A stretch of DNA of 64,000 nucleotides, taken from assembly GCA_963643465.1 (NCBI GenBank), contig CAVIJT010000001.1, forward strand, positions 310,001-374,000. The letters run 5' to 3'. Below are positions 36,201 through 45,047 of this stretch, one piece after another. Origin of the DNA: CAG-411 sp963643465 (GTDB taxonomy: Bacteria > Bacillota > Clostridia > Lachnospirales > Lachnospiraceae). Position 1 is the first letter of the stretch, and each line of letters begins with the position of its first letter. Position numbers and translations under genes: made by a program. The notes under the pieces are model-generated. The model saw nothing but the letters and a program-made list of their open reading frames with translations. It searched no databases and was not told the DNA's origin.

Positions 36201-39200
36201 TATCACGCAAATTGAGGGAATCTTCTAAAATACGATAGGCATTTGCCCGGCTTGTACCATATGTCATGTTCACTAATGTATTTCCATGGTCTGCGTTCTT
36301 TCCCTTAACATTCCACTGTCCTGTCACATCGGAATACTGCACTCCCATTACATTACGGTCAAAAAGGTATTCCGGTGTTTCAAAAGTTGCACGCATAAAG
36401 TCCTCAATGTACTTGGTGTCAATCCAGGTTGCACCAATACGCACCTCAATTTCTGACGCATCAAGTTCCTTGGGTTGTACACCTTCCAATGCTGACACGT
36501 TAATGGCATATTCCGGGTGGCTCTCTGCAAATACTCTTGCAGTAGCTAATTTTTCCCTAACATTACCGCTTAAATATTCGTCTGCAGTTTCCCATTTCTC
36601 CGTAACCGGATTTTGGAAAATGACTCCAGCAAGTTCTTTTGTTACTTCTTCCTCACTTTTGCCTGTAAGTTCTGACATATAGGCTAAATCAATTCTCGCC
36701 TTTTCACCTAATGACACTGCCAACGCTTCACTTGCAGTATCCACACTTGTGACAACTTCCGCTTTTTTTATGGTTCGCTTACTAAACATATCAGCCTTAC
36801 CCTTGAAGTTGCCCTCATCATCCAGTTTCTCTAACGAACAAAGCAGACAATAACTGGAATCCTGATTAAATGCTCTCTTATTAGTCTGGGAATTGATAAG
36901 ACCAAATTTCTTTGAGAACGCATCATACAGCTCATTCAGTTCTGTCTGCTTATTTTTTATCATATCGTCCGGATATTCATTTAACTGATATTCTATCAGC
37001 TCCTGTGTGCAGTCCCTTATCTGCACCATGCCTTTCATACGCTGCTCCATTGTTTCTGACACTTCCACAGGCTTCATAACAGAATTTTCACGATAATAAA
37101 CCCTGTCATCCACAAGGGTATAACTGTAGTTCTTGACACTTGGATCGGCGGGGATACTCTCCCTTTGCAGTTCATCATCAAGCTCCTCAAATTCTACTGC
37201 ATCAATACTGCCCTCAATATGGGATATGGCTTTTTCAAGCTGTTTAGACAATGGAATGGATGTATCAGGCGTGCAGGTGGCTTCCATGCCATACGGCCCG
37301 CTGACCATTTCCATTTTTCCCATAATCATTTCCGGGTGGTCTGCAAAATACTGGTTCATAGCAATGCCATCTTCATTTTCTGCTAAATGTACCCAATCCG
37401 GCTCAAGGTCTACTACCCTGTCACGTTTCTTAAAAAACAGAATGTCAGAAGTAACTTCCGTACCTGCATTTTCTTTAAATGCTGTGTTTGGAAGTCTGAT
37501 TGCACAAAGAAGCTCTGCTCTCTGTGCAAGGTATTTTCTTACTTCCGGACTTTTCTTATCCATTGTTCCCTTAGAAGTGACAAATGCCACCACGCCACCG
37601 GGACGTATCTTATCTAAAGTCTTGGCAAAGAAATAATCGTGTATGAGGAAATTGTGCTTATCATAGACTCTGTCTGCCACCTTGTACTGACCGAATGGAA
37701 CATTTCCGATTGCCACATCAAAGAAATCGTTTGGATAGTCCGTCTTTTCAAACCCTGTAATCTTTATATCTGCATTTGGGTAAAGCTGTTTTGCTATTCG
37801 CCCGGTAAGACCGTCAAGCTCCACACCGTAAAGCCTGCTTTCCTGCATCTTCTCCGGGAGCATACCAAAGAAGTTACCTGTACCCATTGCCGGCTCTAAA
37901 ATATTTCCTTTGGAAAATCCCATCCTATCAATCGCATCATAAATGCTTTTGATAATCACAGGACTTGTGTAATGGGCATTTAAGGTACTTTCCCTTGCAG
38001 AAGCATATTCCTCTGACGATAACAGACTCTTTAATTCCTGATACTCACTTGCCCAATTCGCTTTGGTTTCATCAAAGGCATCCGCAAGACCACCCCAACC
38101 TACATATTTTGCTAAAATCTCCTGTTCTTCTGGTGTGGCAATACGATGTTCACTTTCAATCGTTTCAAGGGTTCGGATTGCTTCCACGTTCTGACGGAAC
38201 TTTTCTTTTGGTGCAAAACCTTTTCCGGTGGTTTCCTCAATATCCGGCGTGATATGAAAATTAACCGCATTTGTCTTGTCAATCTGTGGCTCTGATTTTT
38301 CTAATTCTGCCTTAACAGCCTGTGTATCACTGTCAGAAATATCTAATTCCGGTTCTTGTTGTTCCACTTTTGATACGGATTGGCTATCATTTTCTTTGTT
38401 GCTGTACTCCGCAGCTTCTTCCTCTGTTTCAAAGGTTGGCACTGTGCCATCTTCTGCTACATGATAATCTTCCTTCTCATTATCCCAGACTGCAAAAGGT
38501 TCTTCAAAAGCATCCGATGTTTCTGTAACCGAAAACCTTTCATCTTCTTCCTGTTCAGCTTCCGGCTCGCTTACAGCATCATATCTTGCTGCATAGCCTT
38601 CTGTTTCTTTGAGAATAGCATCCATTTCTTTTGCTTTTTCAACATTTCCACTTATGGACTGCATTAACACATATTCGGCTGCTTCGGTAAATAATAAATC
38701 AAAGGCTTCTTTACCCTCTAAAATCTGTTCTCCAGACTTTAATACAAGTACCTTTTCCTCTTCATTCCAATTCACTTCATCCTTTCGCTCTAAAGTAGCA
38801 ATTATTTGGGATGCTGATACCATTTCATAGAGTTTTCTATCTTCATCTATTCCCCGTTGTGGATCAATGATTCGTCTGTATTGATTGGTAAGCCCATCTA
38901 CGCTTATGGAATGTGAAGCTATTACCAAATCTCGGTTATTATAATCTGCATAAGGAACAATACTCTTTGCCCATTCCTTATTACTTTGTGAAAAATGTTC
39001 ATCCTCTTGTTTGTGCATAATGGTATTGGCAATGACATATTCCACACGTTCTCTGCCATACTTTTCTACAAGTTCCTTTGCAGTATCTCTTGGAAGTACA
39101 AAACCATCAAACTTCTCTGCAATTTCTTTTTCTATGGCTTCCTTACATTCCACACGCAGACCATGCTCTAACTTTTCCTGTTCTCTTTGCATGGCTTTTT

Positions 39201-41577
39201 CTGCCTGTTCCTGCTTATATTGTGCGTAGGCTTCCTTGCTTTCCGGAGTAAGATATTTATCTGCTTTTACAAGTTCACTGATACGTTTTTCTACCACATT
39301 CCAATTTAGAAGCACTTTTGCATAAGGACTTCCATAGCTGCCTTTTTCCAGACGGATACCTTTTGCATCGTGATCTTCATGTCCGCTGTCGCTTCCCGGA
39401 AGTGCATGGGAACTTCCACCCGTACCGTATTCATTTTTCAGAAAATCAACATTTTCTTTTTTGCTGTGTCCCTCCATGAAATACTCATAAATGCGGAATT
39501 TTCCATGCTGAATACCACTTCCTCCGGTCAGCCTGTAATCAATTTCATCCTGTGTGATAAAATCCTCCAACTTTACATCTACAGTATCAAGTGCCGGATA
39601 TTCTTTCTTTTCTACGCCTAAATCCGCAAGCTGTTCCAGCAAATACTCCGGTCTTTTCACATAGTTCCATTTAAGCTGTTTTTCGCCGCTGTCAAGCTGT
39701 GCCTTCGCCTTTTCAATTTCCTCAGTCAGTAACGTTCTGCCTTCCTTCGTAGATAAAAGCTCACAAAGATTTGAAATGCTTTCCGGATAATTGTATGCTT
39801 TTATTTGCAGACTTTCCGGTGTTTCTGTCATACCATCCCGAAAGAAATAGTTAATATCATTGGCTATTCTCTCACGCTCCACCGCATCAATCAGGAAAAC
39901 TTCATTAGCACTCATGTATGTACCATTTTCCACCATAGTACGAATATGACTTTCCACTTCGCTCCAACTCATCACTGCAAGGGGATTTTCTTTTGCTGAT
40001 GTACCATAACCGATACACATACCATTTTCATCAAACCAAAGGGACACCGGATTACCGTCAAATTCAAATCCTTTTCCGGTAGTCTTATATTCGTTCTGCA
40101 AAAACTCTGCCATTTCCTCCGGAGTTTTCCCTTGCTGATACTTTGCATAAATACGCTTTCTGCTGTTATCTCTACCCCCACCACTTCGCAAAATGGCTTC
40201 AAGCTGTTCCTGTGGCAAAGAAAAAGCAGTGGGCATTGTATATTTCATACTTGCTTCCACTGCTACGATATTACCAATCTGCTCCTCAAGGCTAGGGAAA
40301 AGGCTCATCTGCTGATACTTTCCCTCCGGTTGTTCTATATTTAGCTGTAAATTAGTTCCGTCTGCACGATTTCCTCCGCTGACTGACGGATGTTGTTCAT
40401 CTTCTGTACCCAAAGCATCTGATTGTCCGCTTTGAGTTGTTCTGTTACTCCCTGGCTCTCCTTCATCTGTTCGGTCAACACTTCCATCCTCTGCTCTGCC
40501 TGTTCCTGCACCATTAGCAGGTGTTCCTTCAATTTGCCCTTCAGAAGAAGTCCCGTATACACTCCGTTCTTGTTCTCCTGTAAAAATTTCTTTCTCATCA
40601 GTCCGTATTTCGTCAATGTCCCCTCCGGCTGTTTGTCCATCTGTAACATTGGTATCTGATAATCCCCGTTCTTCTCGTATGCTAAATTCATTGATTTTGC
40701 TCCTTTCTCCCGCATTTTCGGTCTGTGTGATATATTGTTCGTCTTGCTCTCCGCTTTCACGCTTTAAAGCATTGTAGCGTGTTTCAGAAGTATTTGCAAG
40801 TCCTTTTTCCTCTAAATTTTGAGAAACTTCTTTTTCATAGGCTTTGATTGCTTTTCCAATCTCCATAAGAATTGGTTTGGAAAAATCGGACACATTACTG
40901 CCAAGCTGCGACAATGTTTCCACTGTGTTAAATTCATGGATATAAGGGAAACTGATTTCTTCAGCAAGTTCACTTTCTTCCATACCACACCGTTTCAAAA
41001 CGGTATATGCAATACTGTCTGCAAGCGTTTCTCTTACTCTCACTTCCACATTTAACTCATCCAGTTCCTCTAGGAAACTGCCTTCTTTGAGATATTCCAT
41101 ATCCGAAGTAATCTCTTTATAATAGTCCTCTGCAATTCGCTCCGCAATTTCTCTAATCCGATTTACAAATCCGGCTTCTTTATCTGTTTCCCCATAGGTT
41201 CTTTCCAAGCGGTCAAGAACTGCATCCTTATGTTCCTCCTGCATTTCCCAAAGATTAGGGAAACGTCCTATTCGTCTTGCCTTATGTACGTCTGAAATAT
41301 CAAAGACATATTTCAAACCTGTATTTGTATCATCATCAATTAGGGCAATCCCTTTTGCCCCTTTATTTACCCAACAGTGCATTTTTTCATTCCATATTTC
41401 TATGGAAGCACAGGCTGTTGCATCCGGTCTTTGGGCATAGATTAAAAGCTGGTCTTTGAATGGGTACTTGTAAAGTCCTGAAGCTGTGTTCAGATACCTT
41501 CTCCAGCTTTCTTCGTTTTGTACCACATCTTTTGCTGTGGCTTCTGCAAGACCGGAAATCATATCGTATTTTCTCAT
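33256..41577 (-). CDS. Giant ICE methylase/SNF2-type helicase
   Basis: A 2773-residue protein. The N-terminal 230 residues resemble an ArdC-like domain (DQLLIYAQRPDAT, WVNKGAKGIALID). An N6-adenine-type methylase domain has SAM loop LEPAMGTGNFFGMLPE and the catalytic NPPY-like IGNVPFGQ at about residue 1290. The helicase has Walker A HCVGAGKTFEM (about 1895), DESH box (about 2060), and motif VI QQEGRILRQGNRN (about 2390). A coiled tail follows. Such DarB-like proteins travel with Tn1549-type ICEs and probably modify or protect DNA during transfer. The ATG at 41577 follows GGAGG. A decayed copy of its 5' end lies at 43042-43580. Confidence 0.9.
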   Translation of the reverse strand: MRKYDMISGLAEATAKDVVQNEESWRRYLNTASGLYKYPFKDQLLIYAQRPDATACASIEIWNEKMHCWVNKGAKGIALIDDDTNTGLKYVFDISDVHKARRIGRFPNLWEMQEEHKDAVLDRLERTYGETDKEAGFVNRIREIAERIAEDYYKEITSDMEYLKEGSFLEELDELNVEVRVRETLADSIAYTVLKRCGMEESELAEEISFPYIHEFNTVETLSQLGSNVSDFSKPILMEIGKAIKAYEKEVSQNLEEKGLANTSETRYNALKRESGEQDEQYITQTENAGERSKINEFSIREERGLSDTNVTDGQTAGGDIDEIRTDEKEIFTGEQERSVYGTSSEGQIEGTPANGAGTGRAEDGSVDRTDEGEPGSNRTTQSGQSDALGTEDEQHPSVSGGNRADGTNLQLNIEQPEGKYQQMSLFPSLEEQIGNIVAVEASMKYTMPTAFSLPQEQLEAILRSGGGRDNSRKRIYAKYQQGKTPEEMAEFLQNEYKTTGKGFEFDGNPVSLWFDENGMCIGYGTSAKENPLAVMSWSEVESHIRTMVENGTYMSANEVFLIDAVERERIANDINYFFRDGMTETPESLQIKAYNYPESISNLCELLSTKEGRTLLTEEIEKAKAQLDSGEKQLKWNYVKRPEYLLEQLADLGVEKKEYPALDTVDVKLEDFITQDEIDYRLTGGSGIQHGKFRIYEYFMEGHSKKENVDFLKNEYGTGGSSHALPGSDSGHEDHDAKGIRLEKGSYGSPYAKVLLNWNVVEKRISELVKADKYLTPESKEAYAQYKQEQAEKAMQREQEKLEHGLRVECKEAIEKEIAEKFDGFVLPRDTAKELVEKYGRERVEYVIANTIMHKQEDEHFSQSNKEWAKSIVPYADYNNRDLVIASHSISVDGLTNQYRRIIDPQRGIDEDRKLYEMVSASQIIATLERKDEVNWNEEEKVLVLKSGEQILEGKEAFDLLFTEAAEYVLMQSISGNVEKAKEMDAILKETEGYAARYDAVSEPEAEQEEDERFSVTETSDAFEEPFAVWDNEKEDYHVAEDGTVPTFETEEEAAEYSNKENDSQSVSKVEQQEPELDISDSDTQAVKAELEKSEPQIDKTNAVNFHITPDIEETTGKGFAPKEKFRQNVEAIRTLETIESEHRIATPEEQEILAKYVGWGGLADAFDETKANWASEYQELKSLLSSEEYASARESTLNAHYTSPVIIKSIYDAIDRMGFSKGNILEPAMGTGNFFGMLPEKMQESRLYGVELDGLTGRIAKQLYPNADIKITGFEKTDYPNDFFDVAIGNVPFGQYKVADRVYDKHNFLIHDYFFAKTLDKIRPGGVVAFVTSKGTMDKKSPEVRKYLAQRAELLCAIRLPNTAFKENAGTEVTSDILFFKKRDRVVDLEPDWVHLAENEDGIAMNQYFADHPEMIMGKMEMVSGPYGMEATCTPDTSIPLSKQLEKAISHIEGSIDAVEFEELDDELQRESIPADPSVKNYSYTLVDDRVYYRENSVMKPVEVSETMEQRMKGMVQIRDCTQELIEYQLNEYPDDMIKNKQTELNELYDAFSKKFGLINSQTNKRAFNQDSSYCLLCSLEKLDDEGNFKGKADMFSKRTIKKAEVVTSVDTASEALAVSLGEKARIDLAYMSELTGKSEEEVTKELAGVIFQNPVTEKWETADEYLSGNVREKLATARVFAESHPEYAINVSALEGVQPKELDASEIEVRIGATWIDTKYIEDFMRATFETPEYLFDRNVMGVQYSDVTGQWNVKGKNADHGNTLVNMTYGTSRANAYRILEDSLNLRDTRIFDVITEDGKEKRVLNKKETMLASQKQEAIREAFKDWVFRDPERRQVLCAKYNELFNSTRPREYDGSHLKFPGMTPDIALRPHQLNAVAHQLYGDNTLLAHCVGAGKTFEMIAAAMESKRLGLCQKSLFVVPNHLTEQWASDFLRLYPGANILAATKKDFEPANRKKFCSRIATGDYDAVIIGHTQFEKIPLSTERQVAMIERQIKEIEMAIEATKAAKGERYTIKQMEKTKKSLHTRLSKLNDASKKDNVVTFEQLGVDRLFVDESHNYKNLFLYTKMRNVAGIAQTEAQKSSDMFAKCQYMDELTSGKGITFATGTPISNSMTELYTNMRYLQYNTLQKLGLGNFDSWAATFGETQTAIELAPEGTGYRAKTRFAKFFNLPELISLFKESADIQTPDMLKLPVPEAEYENVVLKPSEYQQEMVQSLADRAEAVRDRRVKPHQDNMLKITNDGRKLALDQRLINDMLPDEDNSKAATCVDKAFEIWEETKEQKSAQLIFCDLSTPKGDGTFNVYEDIRDKLIEKGVPKEEIAFIHDANTEKRKAELFAKVRSGQVRFLLGSTAKMGAGTNVQDRLIALHHLDVPWRPSDIEQQEGRILRQGNRNDKVKIFRYVTEGTFDSYSWQLIENKQKFIGQIMTSKSPVRSCEDIDEAALSYAEVKALATGNPYIKEKMDLDIQVSKLKLMKANHTSQRYRLEDNIAQHYPKQIASMKERIAGYRVDIQTYEQNKPIDKDMFSMKIGNRLFTDKKEAGTALIDMCRSAKQPNMAVTIGEYQGFKMSVSFDSFFSKFTINLKGQLSHEVEIGADPVGNLQRLSNALEAMTGKMADVEQKLSNVEHQLETAKVEVTKPFPQETELKEKLERLSELNALLNMDEKGDGAMVMGDDEPENNEPSDVPESGKPELVADETMKPVASFTMSERIVDHEKNRMLADGSKGRISVKEKLAEMSARISKDKSGVQRTLEKTDTAKMKGKEECI

Positions 41578-41697
41578 GGTATACCTCCGTTAAATATTTT
41601 TTGTGTGATGAAATAGAAAAAGGTGGCTATGGTTCGTTTATGATCCATTGCCACCAGTGACGGTAAATGTTATTCAATTTGGGTTGCTCCTATTTCG
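41163..41697. repeat. Direct repeat copy A: 5' end and leader of the methylase/helicase gene
   Basis: This stretch, covering about the first 138 codons and 110 bases of leader, is repeated with scattered changes at 43042-43580 in the same orientation. The two copies flank the metallopeptidase gene. Confidence 0.85.
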
Positions 41698-42685
41698 AAG
41701 CATGATTAGAGATACCAAACATATTATACAATTTTCCAATAGCTTTCTGTACATTATAAAATCCATCCTCATCCAACATTTTCTTTAACTTTATCTGAAC
41801 TCCTATTAATCTTTTAATAATTGATGGATGTTTTTCTCCCTCTTCAAAAATATTATTACAAAAATGAACACTAACGATAAGTGGTATATACACTGCAGCC
41901 AAATGATGAATACCATAGCGGGACTCATCATTTGGATACGCACTTTTTAAATACTCAAATGCAAACTCTATTCCATATTCATCAGCTTTTAATTCTTTTA
42001 TCTTATCGTCTTCCTTATTCGCATTATCATAATCTGTATGCCCCAAATAATGATGACCTATTTCATGCCCTACCAAGAATGCCAATGCCATTTCATTTAT
42101 TTCTCTAGCATATGCTATATATTTCTCAGTAAAATCACTTTCTAACAGTTTTTCACAACACATCATGTGAATCTGGACTTCATTATACTCTTCTGTATTA
42201 TCTGTATCAGAATTAAATCTTTGCAAATTTACATTTAACAATTCATCCAATATTAGATTTTCTATAAAGGTCAAGTTTTTATTAGACATATAAAACACTG
42301 CAAAAAAATCCGATAATAGTCTTATTTGTCGATCCATCTTTCTGCTAATTTCTATATAATAAGAACCATCATAATATTTAGGATATGACCTCCCAGTAAT
42401 ATTATCTTCATCTATATTTGCAATTCTTATATTTTGTAAAATTTCAAATAATCTCTCATCTTCTGTCGTCTTTATAACATAATCAATTATCATATCAACA
42501 ACCATATCATTACTATAATTGACAACATCCTTTTCTAATTCACTAATAAGTTCTTTTTCTTCTTTCTCTGAAATACCAGAAATCGCTTTCCCTTCCTCGC
42601 ATAATTTAATAAATTTATTCATTTCCTCAAACTGTATATGTGCTTCTTTTTTTCTAGCATTAAATATATATCCTGCTTCACTCAT
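41690..42685 (-). CDS. Zinc metallopeptidase, cargo gene (possible Lit-like function)
   Basis: This 331-residue protein has a clear gluzincin site VGHEIGHHYLGHTDYDN (HEXXH) about residues 215-230, and a downstream ELKADEYGIEFAFEYL that supplies the third metal ligand, as in M48-like or Lit-like peptidases. There is no signal peptide or membrane segment, so it is cytoplasmic. The ATG at 42685 follows AAAGGAGGAAGG. It lies alone between two copies of the methylase/helicase 5' region. A role in phage exclusion, by analogy with Lit, or in cleaving a repressor is conjecture. Confidence 0.75.
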   Translation of the reverse strand: MSEAGYIFNARKKEAHIQFEEMNKFIKLCEEGKAISGISEKEEKELISELEKDVVNYSNDMVVDMIIDYVIKTTEDERLFEILQNIRIANIDEDNITGRSYPKYYDGSYYIEISRKMDRQIRLLSDFFAVFYMSNKNLTFIENLILDELLNVNLQRFNSDTDNTEEYNEVQIHMMCCEKLLESDFTEKYIAYAREINEMALAFLVGHEIGHHYLGHTDYDNANKEDDKIKELKADEYGIEFAFEYLKSAYPNDESRYGIHHLAAVYIPLIVSVHFCNNIFEEGEKHPSIIKRLIGVQIKLKKMLDEDGFYNVQKAIGKLYNMFGISNHASK

Positions 42686-43041
42686 ATAACCTTCCTCCTT
42701 TATGTAAAAGATACAAATAATTATATAAAATTTAACCTTGGATTTCAAACACAATTACAAGCTATAAGCCGCTTCATGCGCCCTATATCCTATAAACAAT
42801 CATCTATCAACATCAAACATAAAATCCATGTTTCTCAATCCCCCTTTCTAAAATCCTATGTACCAATTACTCCAACTCCACCCTATTCATTTCACTAACC
42901 ACAATCGACTTTGCAAGTGTATCTTCTGCACAGCCACCGCATATTTCTCCTCATCCCACAAGACTCATGAACAAAAATACCTAGTCCTTCTACAATCTTA
43001 CACATAACATTCAGTTCCGGCTCTCTAATCTCCACCAAATA
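42686..43041 (-). pseudogene. Noncoding stretch with a decayed coding remnant of unknown family
   Basis: No intact gene. On the minus strand, about 42885-43040 reads as an open fragment with protein-like composition (YLVEIREPELNVMCKIVEGLG, then in a second frame DEEKYAVAVQKIHLQS), suggesting a frameshifted gene end fused to the pseudogene copy of the methylase/helicase. The remaining 200 bases before the peptidase start hold only its probable promoter. Confidence 0.4.
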
Positions 43042-43580
43042 ATCCTGCTTACAAATCCGCCTCCTTTGTCCGTTTTCCCGTAGGTTCTTTCCAGACGGTC
43101 AAGAACTGTGTCCTTATGTTTCTCCTGCATTTCCCAAAGATTAGGAGAACGTCCTATTCGCCTTGCCTTATGTACGTCTGAAATATCAAAACATATTTCA
43201 AACCTGTATTCGTATCATCATCAATCAGGGCAATCCCTTTTGCCCCTTTATTTCCCCAACAGTGCATTTTTTCATTCCATATTTCTATGGAAGCACAGGC
43301 TGTTGCATCCGGTCTTTAGGCATAAATTAAAAGCTGATCTTTAAAGGGGTACTTGTAAAGTCCTGAAGCTGTGTTCAGATAACTTCTCCAGCTTTCTTTG
43401 TTTCATACCACGTCTTTTGCTGTGGCTTCTGCAAGACCGGAAATCATATCGTATTTTCTCATGGTAAACCTCCGTTAAAATATTTTTTGTGTGATGAAAT
43501 AGAAAAAGGTGGCTATGGTTCGTTCATGCTCCATTGCCGCCAGTGACGGTGAATGTTATTTGATTTTGTTTGCTCCTTTT
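43042..43580 (-). pseudogene. Decayed duplicate of the methylase/helicase 5' end (repeat copy B)
   Basis: The first part of the 41577 gene and its leader are duplicated here in the same orientation, with the start codon at 43462. The copy reads MRKYDMISGLAEATAKDVV, then meets TGA where copy A has CAA, a TAA at another CAA codon (AYAQRP), and a one-base deletion in ISDVHKA. Homology stops after RTYGKTDKGGGFVSRI. It cannot make protein. It is probably a leftover of the recombination that placed the peptidase gene upstream of the functional copy. Confidence 0.85.
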
Positions 43581-43604
43581 AGATTTCTGTTGTGTTTGTA
43601 TATG

Positions 43605-43633
43605 AAAAATGCACCTAGGCTTCTCCTAAGTGC
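43605..43633 (-). terminator. Terminator of the HEPN cassette / candidate RNA
   Basis: On the minus strand GCACTTAGG, a 5-base loop, and CCTAGGTGC are followed by ATTTTTC. It lies 390 bases past the HEPN stop, just after the candidate structured RNA. Confidence 0.75.
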
Positions 43634-43635
43634 TA

Positions 43636-43880
43636 TCAAAAATATAATATATTATTAGATATTAATTGAGGAACAGTCGCGTTCTTAGTGTAGAAAAAAT
43701 ATCAATTTCCACATCAGCTACAAGCCGTGCTAGCTAGAGAAAATAAGTCCGTTGGAAGCCTGCTCACATAAAGCCACAATTACAACAAACAACAGAGCGG
43801 CAGCCCTTGACCGGGTAAACTCCATATACGCGATTAAGGCTTGTAGCGTAAGTAGTTAACCATCTATTTTCTCAACTATC
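43636..43880 (-). ncRNA. Candidate structured RNA with pseudoknot, downstream of the HEPN gene
   Basis: This GC-richer island in an AT-rich noncoding stretch has long perfect complementarities: GCTACAAGCC (43717-43726) with GGCTTGTAGC (43838-43847), and GAGAAAATA (43737-43745) with TATTTTCTC (43865-43873). They interleave, so pairing both gives a pseudoknot. Inside is GCC-GCTC (43758-43765) pairing with GAGCGGC (43795-43801), and CCC/GGG near 43804-43814. A terminator follows on the minus strand. The strand and 5' end are inferred. It may match a known large RNA family such as raiA; I could not confirm that. Confidence 0.6.
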
Positions 43881-44025
43881 ATAGATAAATAATTGAGAAA
43901 TTGAACTGAAATTTATTATTTCTTTTTGCACAAACAAAGATCCCTATTGTCTAAATTATCCTAATTACCACATATTAGCGATTTACTCCCACATGCAAAT
44001 TATAATTCCGATTTACATCTACACT

Positions 44026-44607
44026 TTAAGAGAACTCTCTTCTTGAATTACTTTTTCTCCTCGTCTTGAATATCATCATCTTTGAAAAGTCGTACTTATA
44101 TAAAAACTTGAATTTATCGCACAATTGATTATAGAGATATGTAATCGCTGTTTCGATATACTCACTTGCTTCCACAAAACTTTCATAAGTACGCTCAACA
44201 GATGCACCTACTGTAATATTTTGATCGTAATCTGTTCTTTTTAACAAGTCTTTAGCTGCTTGATTCCAAATCCCCTCATTATGAACCAAGACATTTCGCT
44301 TTATAGACAAATACAAAAGTATATCATTAAATAATTTTGTATGCTCTTTATCAATTTTAAGCCCTCTGGACTGTAAAAAATTCAACTTGTCAGAGTAACT
44401 TCCCCATGCTAATTCATTTACCTTTTTCTCTACTAGCATTACATGCAATTCATCAGTTGTATCGCATTTCAAGATTTCTTCAGCCGACAAATTCCCATTA
44501 CTGATAAGCCACTTTTTTTCATGCATACATATTATACGAATAATTTTCAAAAGCAATTCGTCAAACAAGGTAAATAGATATATGAATGTCATATTATACA
44601 TCGTCAT
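44026..44607 (-). CDS. HEPN-domain protein, probable ribonuclease
   Basis: A 193-residue all-helical protein. LYLSIKRNVLVHNEGIWN (about residues 100-117) carries the R-x4-H motif (RNVLVH) that defines catalytically active HEPN RNases. The long helical regions before and after fit a HEPN bundle. The gene begins within the stop of the upstream gene (ATGA overlap), so the two are translationally coupled. Two-gene HEPN cassettes in mobile elements are often toxin-antitoxin or phage-defence modules; that role is inferred from motif and context. The family of its partner is not recognised. Confidence 0.75.
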   Translation of the reverse strand: MTMYNMTFIYLFTLFDELLLKIIRIICMHEKKWLISNGNLSAEEILKCDTTDELHVMLVEKKVNELAWGSYSDKLNFLQSRGLKIDKEHTKLFNDILLYLSIKRNVLVHNEGIWNQAAKDLLKRTDYDQNITVGASVERTYESFVEASEYIETAITYLYNQLCDKFKFLYKYDFSKMMIFKTRRKSNSRREFS

Positions 44608-45047
44608 ATTAGAGCTTGTTTTTTAACCAACGCATTTGCATAAAGATTGAATAAATCTTGTGCACAGATTGTCACTTCTGATTTTACAAACTCAGGATGT
44701 AAATTTAAAAATTCTTTATCATTTATTGATACTGTAAAAGATGTATATGGAAAATTCATCATAATATCAACTTTACTATAATCTAGCTCTTTAGCTATCT
44801 TCCATATGGGCAACTCATATTCAACTTCTTTATTATCTATTACTGTAAATAAACAAACCTTTATCCCCTTGGACGTTATTTCTGTCTTCTCTTTCCTAAA
44901 AAAGAACTTATTATAAGATAATATTCCATAAATATGATATTGGTGATTATCACATTTACTCAATTCTTCCAAATGTTCTACAGGAATTATCGTTTTATAA
45001 GATGTAAATACATTAAGCCCCGCTTCAAACAAATATTTACGTTCCAT
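44604..45047 (-). CDS. Unrecognised partner of the HEPN protein
   Basis: This 147-residue protein (ATG at 45047 after AGAGGTG) has mixed alpha/beta composition with several beta-like stretches (YHIYGILSYNKFFF, GIKVCLFTVIDNKEVEYELP). I do not recognise the family and see no catalytic motif, signal peptide or membrane segment. Its stop overlaps the HEPN start codon by one ATGA, so the proteins are probably made in fixed ratio. An antitoxin, sensor or inhibitor role is plausible. It sits between topB and the HEPN gene in the variable cargo slot. Confidence 0.7.
   Translation of the reverse strand: MERKYLFEAGLNVFTSYKTIIPVEHLEELSKCDNHQYHIYGILSYNKFFFRKEKTEITSKGIKVCLFTVIDNKEVEYELPIWKIAKELDYSKVDIMMNFPYTSFTVSINDKEFLNLHPEFVKSEVTICAQDLFNLYANALVKKQALI

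Noticed and set aside
33256..41577. Several long plus-strand open frames opposite the methylase/helicase gene
   Set aside because: All are antisense shadows without ribosome sites or family features.
43108..43344. 78-residue plus-strand frame in the duplicated region
   Set aside because: It is the antisense of the pseudogene copy; the same antisense frame appears at copy A.
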